In this document: positions 1 through 4,550 of the stretch, in pieces
Position numbering within the stretch: the first letter of the stretch is position 1
Layout: every line of letters starts with the position of its first letter
From: an uncultured Collinsella sp.
GTDB lineage: Bacteria > Actinomycetota > Coriobacteriia > Coriobacteriales > Coriobacteriaceae
Assembly (NCBI GenBank): GCA_902495265.1
Contig: CABUWR010000096.1
Span: forward strand, 1 to 5,729
Direction of reading: 5' to 3'
DNA: 5,729 nt
Notes under the pieces: generated by a model
What the model was told of the DNA's origin: nothing
The model's database searches: none
Seen by the model: only the letters and a program-made list of their open reading frames with translations
Program-made: the position numbers and the translations under genes

Positions 1-62
1 GCCTGGACATCGCCGCGCTCATCGTCAGCATCGCCCTCATCGCCATCGGCTTCCTGTTCTAG
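1..62 (+). CDS. C-terminal end of an unidentified membrane protein (partial)
   Basis: The frame beginning at base 3 reads LDIAALIVSIALIAIGFLF and stops at TAG (60-62). All 19 visible residues fit one hydrophobic transmembrane helix at the extreme C-terminus, with no charged tail after it. The rest of the gene lies upstream of the window, so the family cannot be named. It is convergent with the racemase gene, and a strong hairpin begins 30 bases after its stop codon, which supports a real gene end here. It could be a small membrane protein or the last helix of a larger one. Confidence 0.6.
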   Translation, partial: LDIAALIVSIALIAIGFLF

Positions 63-91
63 TTCACCACCGACAGCAACCGTCCAACGCA

Positions 92-128
92 AAAGGCCTC
101 GGCTCGCACCAAACGAGCCGAGGCCTTT
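92..128. terminator. Bidirectional intrinsic terminator between convergent genes
   Basis: Bases 92-106 and 114-128 are perfect reverse complements, giving a 15-bp GC-rich stem with a 7-base loop (107-113). The stem ends in AAA/TTT. On the plus strand it is followed by TTT-ACTGTTT, and on the minus strand the arm ends in TTTT. It lies between the membrane-protein stop (62) and the racemase stop (188), which are convergent, so it most likely terminates both. The T-tracts are short, so efficiency may be moderate. Confidence 0.85.
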
Positions 129-187
129 ACTGTTTCACCAGATAAAACCTACCAAAATAAACCTGTCCCTTTTTGGCGGGTCGGAAG

Positions 188-934
188 CTAGAGGCGGTAG
201 GGGACGCCGCTGCGGATGATGGATTCGCGCACCAGGACATCCATGGCGTCGAGGGTGATCTCGGGCATCTCTCGGTACTTTTGCAGCACCGATAGCTCGG
301 TGCAGGCCAGAATGACGCGGTCGCAGCCGCTACGGGCGAACTCCCACATCACGCGGTCGAACTTATCCATATCGGGCTCACGTCCGGCCTTCACATCATC
401 GTAGATAAGCGACATCACATCGTTCTGACGTTTCTCGCTGGGATAGACGACCTCAACACCCGCAGCCTTACATTCGCGGCCGTAGACACCCGCGCCCACG
501 GTTCCGTCGGTGCCCATGATGCCAATCTTGTGCACCGGCTCGGCCGGCATACTCAGGTTGGGGTCGAACTCGCACTCCCCCATCACCGCACCGGCCAGAG
601 CATAGCGCACCGACTCACGCGGCATGTGGATAATCGGCACCTTCGTAAACGACTGGATCTGGTCGTAGAAGTAGTGCGACGTGTTGCAGGGAATGGCAAT
701 GTGCGCACAGCCCAGCGACTCGAGTGCCTGGGCACACTCTTTCATGGTCGCCAGCAGCTTGGCATGCTCGCCGGTCTTAATGGCCAACGTGCGGTCGGGC
801 ATGGTCGACTTGGAGAGCACCACCATGTCGATATGTTCCTGATCGCAGGCAGCAGCCGTATGACGCACCACCTGGTCGTAGTAATACGACGTGGCCTCGG
901 CGCCCATGCCGCCGATAACTCCCAGCTTTTCCAT
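188..934 (-). CDS. Aspartate/glutamate racemase family protein (probable aspartate racemase)
   Basis: This 248-residue protein has the usual length for the cofactor-independent Asp/Glu racemase family (PF01177), which interconverts L- and D-amino acids with two cysteines acting as acid and base. An N-terminal GGMGAEAT motif (8-15) matches the GGMGPxAT signature. STMPDRT (43-49) corresponds to the substrate-binding PDRT segment. The two catalytic cysteines are C83 in PCNTSHYFYDQIQ and C211 in ILACTELSVL. An in-frame ATG abuts the stop of the upstream ligase gene (1018), but the ATG at 934 is preferred because AAGGAGG lies 5 bases before it and the family motif begins eight residues in. The gene follows a D-aspartate-ligase-like gene on the same strand, so D-Asp supply for the cell wall is the likely role. 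Substrate (Asp rather than Glu or another amino acid) is inferred from context. The enzyme should be cytoplasmic, since no signal peptide is present. Confidence 0.88.
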   Translation of the reverse strand: MEKLGVIGGMGAEATSYYYDQVVRHTAAACDQEHIDMVVLSKSTMPDRTLAIKTGEHAKLLATMKECAQALESLGCAHIAIPCNTSHYFYDQIQSFTKVPIIHMPRESVRYALAGAVMGECEFDPNLSMPAEPVHKIGIMGTDGTVGAGVYGRECKAAGVEVVYPSEKRQNDVMSLIYDDVKAGREPDMDKFDRVMWEFARSGCDRVILACTELSVLQKYREMPEITLDAMDVLVRESIIRSGVPYRL

Positions 935-939
935 CGCCG

Positions 940-946
940 CCTCCTT
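940..946 (-). promoter_or_regulatory. Ribosome binding site that fixes the racemase start
   Basis: On the minus strand AAGGAGG lies 5 bases upstream of the ATG at 934. It is the best Shine-Dalgarno match in the window and decides for the 248-residue start over the ATG at 1018, which has no clear SD. Confidence 0.85.
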
Positions 947-956
947 GATGACGCTT

Positions 957-968
957 GCGCAATTGCGC
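957..968. repeat. 12-bp perfect palindrome GCGCAATTGCGC
   Basis: Bases 957-968 read GCGCAATTGCGC on both strands. The site lies in the ligase-racemase gap, 22 bases upstream of the racemase start codon and just 5' of its SD. It could be a protein-binding site or the stem of a small RNA fold. It could also be chance in GC-rich DNA. Confidence 0.5.
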
Positions 969-979
969 GTATCATACCC

Positions 980-1009
980 GCGCCCGCCCGATGCAAACCG
1001 GACGGGCGC
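980..1009 (-). promoter_or_regulatory. GC-rich intercistronic hairpin in the ligase-racemase mRNA
   Basis: On the minus-strand transcript GCGCCCGTCC (1009-1000) pairs with GGGCGGGCGC (989-980). This gives a 10-bp stem with one G-U pair and a 10-base loop. No T-run follows, so it is not a canonical terminator. It sits just after the ligase stop and about 45 bases before the racemase start. An mRNA-processing or 3'-end-stabilising element, or a partial attenuator, would fit. The function is inferred. Confidence 0.5.
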
Positions 1010-1018
1010 CGCGCTCAT

Positions 1019-2275
1019 CTACTTGTAATACGTCTTGAACAGCTTAAAGTGGCGCAGCTTGGTGTGCCACATGCGCAGCCAGCGGTTAAAGACAAAGTCG
1101 CCCTTCATAAACGAAGGGTCGGCGCCCTTGCCTTCCTTGTCCAGGCGATGCACCTTAGCGCGCAGCTCGGGATCCTTGACGTACTTGTCGACGACGCCCA
1201 TGGGGACGACCATCCACAGGGCCTCGTCCTGAGCCGTCACAAACTCCGGCTCAAACGGACGGTTGAACACATACTCGTCCACCACATACTTGGCAACGTT
1301 AAAGCCGCTGTTGGTAACGTAGTAGTTGCTGCGGCCCTGGCGCGTGTTGAAATCGAAGAACTTAAACGAGCCGTCGCGCTCGTCGTACTTAACGTCAAAG
1401 TTGGAATAGCCCACAAAGTGAAGGTCCTCGAGCAACTTGCGCACGCCGCCCATGAGCTCGTCGTTGGGCTCGGTAATGATACAGGCATGGTTGCCGACAC
1501 CGTGGGGCTGATGCTCCTCGAGCAGCACATGGCCCAGGCACATCATGCGCACCTTGCCGTTGCGGTCGGAATAGCTGGTGAGCACGCGCATGTACTCGTC
1601 GTTGCCGGGCACGCGATCCTGCAAGATCAGGTCGTCGGTGTAGCCGCTGGCATACGAATCGCGAATGACCTGTTCCAGCTCGGCGCGGTCGGCAATCTCA
1701 TAGGCCTTCTTCTGGCCCTCGAACTCATGCTGCCACCACATGATGCCGTCAGAAGGCTTCAGAATCATCGGGTAAGGAAAATCGATCTGGTCGAGCACTT
1801 CGGCAGGCGCCTCACCCTGGGCATTAAGCATCGCCTTGGTAAAGGTAAACGTGTGCGGATAGGGCACGCCATGCTTCTCGCACAGCTCGTAGAAGATCTC
1901 CTTCTTCTGGCACTGCTCGAGCATGCTGTAGGGCGCGTAGGGAGCGACGATGTTATCCGCCAGCTCATGAGCATCTTTGGCTTGAGCCACGAGAGCGACA
2001 TAGTTGTCGCCACAACCCACAAGGACAATCGTCTTGTCGGCATGCGCTTGGGCAATGCCGTTGACGGTTTTGAGCATCACGGGCATGGTGTCGATATCCA
2101 CGTTGGGCGTGTAGTCGATAATCTGGCTGCGGTACGCGGGACCCGTCTGATACTTGCCAAAGACCAGACTCTTGACCTGGTACTCCTCGTAGAAGGCGCG
2201 CGCCACCGAATAGGCGTTGATGTCGCCACCAAGCAGCACGGGAATGAACTCGCGCTCTGTAAATTGCAATGCCAT
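1019..2275 (-). CDS. ATP-grasp ligase, probable D-aspartate ligase for peptidoglycan cross-bridge
   Basis: The 418-residue protein has an N-terminal pre-ATP-grasp domain beginning EFIPVLLGGDINAYSVARAF (9-28), a segment I associate with the D-aspartate ligase (Asl) group described in Enterococcus faecium. That enzyme joins the beta-carboxylate of D-Asp to the side-chain amine of stem-peptide residue 3, using ATP. ATP-grasp landmarks are visible. ILKPSDG (171-177) carries the nucleotide-binding Lys, LILQDRVPGNDEY (216-228) forms the hinge, and YSNFDVKYDERDG (290-302) is followed by the metal-binding segment FFDFNTRQGRSNYY (306-319). The length fits Asl proteins. AGGAAG lies 5 bases before the ATG and no signal peptide is present, so it acts on cytoplasmic precursors. 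An Asp/Glu racemase gene follows 84 bases downstream, the same pairing known for Asl in E. faecium. The alternative is another amino-acid or carboxylate-amine ligase of COG3919 type. The ATP-grasp fold is near certain, while the D-Asp substrate is probable. Confidence 0.8.
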   Translation of the reverse strand: MALQFTEREFIPVLLGGDINAYSVARAFYEEYQVKSLVFGKYQTGPAYRSQIIDYTPNVDIDTMPVMLKTVNGIAQAHADKTIVLVGCGDNYVALVAQAKDAHELADNIVAPYAPYSMLEQCQKKEIFYELCEKHGVPYPHTFTFTKAMLNAQGEAPAEVLDQIDFPYPMILKPSDGIMWWQHEFEGQKKAYEIADRAELEQVIRDSYASGYTDDLILQDRVPGNDEYMRVLTSYSDRNGKVRMMCLGHVLLEEHQPHGVGNHACIITEPNDELMGGVRKLLEDLHFVGYSNFDVKYDERDGSFKFFDFNTRQGRSNYYVTNSGFNVAKYVVDEYVFNRPFEPEFVTAQDEALWMVVPMGVVDKYVKDPELRAKVHRLDKEGKGADPSFMKGDFVFNRWLRMWHTKLRHFKLFKTYYK

Positions 2276-2331
2276 GGAAACTTCCTATCATGAACTGCCC
2301 ACACAACGGGCGGTCTTTGCGCAACTGATTT

Positions 2332-2337
2332 ATTCTA
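2332..2337 (-). promoter_or_regulatory. Candidate -10 box for the ligase-racemase unit
   Basis: On the minus strand TAGAAT (2337-2332) matches TATAAT at five of six positions and would place transcription start roughly 50 bases before the ligase ATG. No good -35 box is found at 16-18 bases; a TTGGCA lies too close. The call is therefore tentative. An activator-dependent promoter is possible. Confidence 0.3.
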
Positions 2338-2396
2338 GCGTGCCAAGCCGCCGGCGCCCAAAGCTCCACCGTATCTATGGCAATCGACGTAATCGT

Positions 2397-2420
2397 CCAG
2401 CACGAAGGCCAGCACGAAGA
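2397..2420. repeat. Tandem direct repeat of a 12-bp unit
   Basis: CCAGCACGAAGG (2397-2408) is followed at once by CCAGCACGAAGA (2409-2420), so two head-to-tail copies share 11 of 12 bases. They lie in the divergent intergenic region, about 60 bases upstream of the candidate ligase -10 and 90 bases upstream of the MOSC start. Tandem sites of this kind can bind a regulator, though slipped-strand duplication is a simpler explanation. Confidence 0.6.
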
Positions 2421-2439
2421 CGGCGCTCACCGTTGTATG

Positions 2440-2471
2440 ACAATGGGCAATGAACCTACCATTGTTGTAGG
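2440..2471. promoter_or_regulatory. Operator-like nested inverted repeats upstream of the MOSC gene
   Basis: ACAATGG (2440-2446) and CCATTGT (2459-2465) form a perfect 7-bp inverted repeat with a 12-base spacer. Overlapping it, CCTAC (2455-2459) and GTAGG (2467-2471) form a second, 5-bp inverted repeat. The pair ends 38 bases before the MOSC GTG. A weak promoter, TTGTAT (2433-2438) and TACCAT (2457-2462) with 18-base spacing, would overlap the repeats, as expected for a repressor operator. The assignment rests on position and symmetry only. Confidence 0.4.
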
Positions 2472-2497
2472 ATTCAGCGTATTGACATCCTCAAACG

Positions 2498-2502
2498 AAA
2501 GG
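2498..2502 (+). promoter_or_regulatory. Ribosome binding site for the GTG start of the MOSC gene
   Basis: AAAGG lies 7 bases before the GTG at 2510. The next in-frame ATG (2600) has no SD. An in-frame TGA at 2483 rules out a start further upstream. Confidence 0.65.
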
Positions 2503-2509
2503 CGCACAC

Positions 2510-3142
2510 GTGCCCCAAGACCATCCGACCGATAATCCCATCCTCAATGCCGCGAAGCGCGAGCTGGCGGAACGTGCGAAAGCGACCGCTCCCCTGTGCA
2601 TGGCAAACGACGCCTACAACGGACCCGCCCGCATCGTCTCGATCAACACGTCGGCGCACAAGGGCACGCGCAAGTCGCCCGTCGCCGATGGACACGACAC
2701 CGTTATAGAGCAATTTGGCCTCGCCACCGATGCGCACGCCGGGCATTGGCACCGCCAGGTCTCTTTTTTAGCCGCGGAGTCCATCCAGACGGCGCAGGCA
2801 CGCGGGCTCGACGTACACGAGGCCGACTTTGGCGAGAACTTCACAACCCAGGGCATCAACCTGCTCTCGCTCCCCCTGGGAACGCAGCTCAAGATTGGCA
2901 ACGATGTCCTGGTCGAAATCAGTCAGATCGGCAAGGTCTGCCACACCCGCTGTGCCATCTACTATCTCGCCGGCGACTGTATCTTTCCCCACGAGGGCGT
3001 TTTTGGCGTGGTACTAAAGGGCGGAGAGGTCCATACCGGCGACGATATCCGGGTAGTCAAACTCGGCGACGGCACCTGTTCGTTCACCCCCGCCGAGGCC
3101 CTCGAAGAGATTGAGCGGGCTCGCCAGAAGGGCACGCTGTAG
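2510..3142 (+). CDS. Stand-alone MOSC domain protein
   Basis: The 210-residue protein is built around one MOSC domain (PF03473, about residues 40-183), the sulfur-carrier fold shared by Moco sulfurase C-termini and YiiM-like proteins. Diagnostic segments are FGLATDAHAGHWHRQVSFLA (69-88), FGENFTTQGINLLSLPLGTQ (107-126), the Cys-bearing QIGKVCHTRCAIYY (139-152) and GVFGVVLKGGEVHTGDDI (163-180). One cysteine of KVCHTRC (C144 or C148) is the probable sulfur-carrying residue. No signal peptide is present, so it should be cytoplasmic. About 38 residues precede the core, more than in many single-domain MOSC proteins. ATG at 2600 (residue 31) would give a shorter form but lacks an SD, so GTG 2510 is kept. 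It is divergent from the ligase unit and has no molybdenum-cofactor genes beside it. Its acceptor molecule cannot be read from sequence; sulfur transfer to a cofactor or handling of N-hydroxylated compounds are known roles in the family. Confidence 0.88.
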   Translation: MPQDHPTDNPILNAAKRELAERAKATAPLCMANDAYNGPARIVSINTSAHKGTRKSPVADGHDTVIEQFGLATDAHAGHWHRQVSFLAAESIQTAQARGLDVHEADFGENFTTQGINLLSLPLGTQLKIGNDVLVEISQIGKVCHTRCAIYYLAGDCIFPHEGVFGVVLKGGEVHTGDDIRVVKLGDGTCSFTPAEALEEIERARQKGTL

Positions 3143-3328
3143 TTATAAAACCCCACGTTGAGATGGCTTTTACAGCCCAAAACTCCTCTCAAACAGGGCT
3201 CTGTAACGTTAAAGTTGAACTCTATGGTTTCTCAACAATTCATCATAACTGCAGGTCAAAGCCAAAGCCTCAAGTTCAACTTGACCCTTTGGGACCTTTA
3301 AGGTTCAAGTTGAGGTCGAAAGCAGTAG

Positions 3329-3334
3329 TAGAAT
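3329..3334 (+). promoter_or_regulatory. Candidate -10 box for the coiled-coil protein gene
   Basis: TAGAAT matches TATAAT at five of six positions and would put the start of transcription near 3341, about 35 bases before the ATG. The region 17-19 bases upstream (CAAGTT/TTCAAG) is a poor -35 and coincides with the TCAAGTTGA site at 3305-3313, which suggests that a regulator bound there affects promoter use. Confidence 0.4.
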
Positions 3335-3365
3335 ACCGTTCGAACCATAACCTACGATTGATTGC

Positions 3366-3371
3366 AGAGGG
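3366..3371 (+). promoter_or_regulatory. Ribosome binding site that fixes the coiled-coil protein start
   Basis: AGAGGG lies 5 bases before the ATG at 3377. This favours that ATG over the in-frame TTG at 3362, which would place the SD inside the coding region and only add five residues before the signal peptide. Confidence 0.7.
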
Positions 3372-3376
3372 ACTGG

Positions 3377-4510
3377 ATGCAGCATTCGAATCATCGCACC
3401 GCAGCGCTCATTGCGTCGAAGCCGGCTCGTATCATCACGAGCGCCGCGCTCGCCGTTGCGCTGACGGCCACGCCGATGCTCTCCCCCGTTGCGGCGTATG
3501 CCGCCTCGCAGGCAACGCAGGACCAGCTTTCCGCAGCCCAGCAGAAGATCGAAGCCGCTACGAGCGCCTACAACGACGCCCGCACCAAGCTCGATGACCT
3601 GCAAAAGCAGATTGACTCCAATGAGGCAAGCATCGAGGAAATCGAGGCTAAGCTTCCCGAGCAGCAGGCCAAGGCAAGCTCCGCCATGCGCGATCTGTAC
3701 AAGTACCAGAAGGGCACTAACCCCATCGTGAGCTTCCTGGTCAACGCGCAGAGCCTGGGTGAGTTCATCACGACCTGCAAATACACCAACCAGATCACGA
3801 GCTCAAGCGTCAACGAGATCGAAGAGCTCAATAATATGCAAACCGAACTCGAGCAGAACAAGGCCGAGCTCCAGCAGGCCAAGTCACAGCTTGAGGCAGA
3901 GCAGAAAAACGCCGAGGATGCGCTGGCGCAGGCCCAGCAGCTCCGCAGCGAGGCACAGGCAAAAGCCGAGCAGGAAAATGCCGCCGAGCTTGCCAAGCTT
4001 GAGGCCGATAAGGCCGCTGCCGCCGAAAAGCTCTCGGGCGAGGGCGTAAGCGGCAGCAATTCCAGCAGCCAGGCCACCAACACCAACACCACCATCGACA
4101 CCACGGTGAACAACACCAATACCGGTAGCTCCGATTACGATTCGTTCATTAATGAGTGGACGAGCCGCATCGACAATTATCTCGCCGGCTCCCCCATGGC
4201 AGGCCAGGGCTATAACTTTGCCGTCGCCGCTTGGAATACCGGTGTCGACCCCCGTTGGTCCCCCGCCATCGCCTGCATCGAGAGCACCAAGGGTGCTTAT
4301 TGCGCCAATTCTTACAACGCCTGGGGCTGGAGTGCACGTGGCGGCGGTTGGCGCAGCTTTGGCAGCTGGAGCGAGGGCATCTCCGCTCACGTTGCCTATC
4401 TGGGCGCCAACTACGGCTCCACCCTTACCCCGGCAGCAGCCAAAAAGTACTGCCCGCCCACGTGGCAGGACTGGTACAACAAAGTCGCCGCTCAGATGAA
4501 CCGCATCTAA
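3377..4510 (+). CDS. Exported PcsB-type coiled-coil protein with lysozyme-like C-terminal domain
   Basis: The 377-residue protein begins with a Sec signal peptide: basic residues to R18, a hydrophobic core (19-40) and a likely cut after AYA (42). Residues 45-220 are Ala/Glu/Gln/Lys-rich coiled coil. They contain MRDLYKYQKGTNPIVSFLVN (104-123) and a QSLGEF segment, which match the hinge of PcsB/CwlO/RipC-type hydrolases whose coiled coil docks to FtsEX. A Ser/Asn/Thr linker follows (221-252). The C-terminal domain (253-377) has IACIESTKGAYC (298-309), with E302 in the place of a lysozyme-fold catalytic acid, then NAWGWSARGGGWRSFGSWSE (314-333), typical of glucosaminidase/transglycosylase-like folds. 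The expected role is peptidoglycan cleavage outside the membrane during growth or division. C300, C309 and C359 could form a disulfide in the exported domain. The gene is monocistronic, with its own promoter region and terminator. The fold assignment of the C-domain is by motif only, and enzymatic activity is inferred. Confidence 0.82.
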   Translation: MQHSNHRTAALIASKPARIITSAALAVALTATPMLSPVAAYAASQATQDQLSAAQQKIEAATSAYNDARTKLDDLQKQIDSNEASIEEIEAKLPEQQAKASSAMRDLYKYQKGTNPIVSFLVNAQSLGEFITTCKYTNQITSSSVNEIEELNNMQTELEQNKAELQQAKSQLEAEQKNAEDALAQAQQLRSEAQAKAEQENAAELAKLEADKAAAAEKLSGEGVSGSNSSSQATNTNTTIDTTVNNTNTGSSDYDSFINEWTSRIDNYLAGSPMAGQGYNFAVAAWNTGVDPRWSPAIACIESTKGAYCANSYNAWGWSARGGGWRSFGSWSEGISAHVAYLGANYGSTLTPAAAKKYCPPTWQDWYNKVAAQMNRI

Positions 4511-4520
4511 GTGCAACTGC

Positions 4521-4550
4521 AAAGGGCCCCAATGGGGCCCTTTTCTTTTA
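4521..4550. terminator. Strong intrinsic terminator at the convergent gene ends
   Basis: AAAGGGCCCC (4521-4530) and GGGGCCCTTT (4534-4543) pair over 10 bp with a 3-base loop. The plus-strand tail TTTTCTTTTA gives a classic terminator for the coiled-coil protein gene, starting 10 bases after its stop. The stop codon of the convergent kinase gene (4548-4550) lies inside the T-tract. The same hairpin could also serve the kinase transcript, though its tail on that strand is only TTT. Confidence 0.9.

Larger units (their letters stand above)
3143..3376. promoter_or_regulatory. Repeat-rich intergenic region upstream of the coiled-coil protein gene
   Basis: This 234-bp gap is less GC-rich than its flanks and has no convincing ORF. 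Four symmetric elements were read. CAAGTT-C-AACTTG (3271-3283) is a perfect 6+1+6 palindrome. ACCTT-T-AAGGT (3294-3304) is a perfect 5+1+5 palindrome. TCAAGTTGA occurs at 3305-3313 on the plus strand and at 3276-3284 on the minus strand. GTTCGAAC (3338-3345) is an 8-bp palindrome. A related half-site, AAAGTTGAAC, lies at 3211-3220. The cluster ends about 15 bases before a candidate -10 box, so it looks like a regulator-binding region for the downstream gene. I see no clear terminator for the MOSC gene here; the only nearby pairing, AGCCC (3174-3178) with GGGCT (3196-3200), is weak and lacks a T-run. Confidence 0.5.

Noticed and set aside
935..1018. 28-residue N-terminal extension of the racemase starting at the ATG at 1018
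   Set aside because: The ATG at 934 has an excellent SD 5 bases away and starts the family motif at the expected place. The extension does not resemble racemase sequence. It is kept only as an open question in the findings.
530..2293. Long rightward open frame of 587 codons
   Set aside because: It lies antisense to the racemase and ligase, whose motifs are clear. Its His/Val/Leu/Ala-rich translation shows no domain and is typical of the complement of a GC-rich gene.
2483..2488. Perfect TTGACA as a -35 box for the MOSC gene
   Set aside because: It is only 22 bases from the GTG, and nothing like a -10 lies 16-18 bases downstream; transcription would start at or after the start codon.
3338..3345. 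GTTCGAAC as a LexA/SOS box
   Set aside because: The actinobacterial-type box needs separated CGAAC/GTTCG arms. Here the 8-bp palindrome has no spacer and the flanks do not match.
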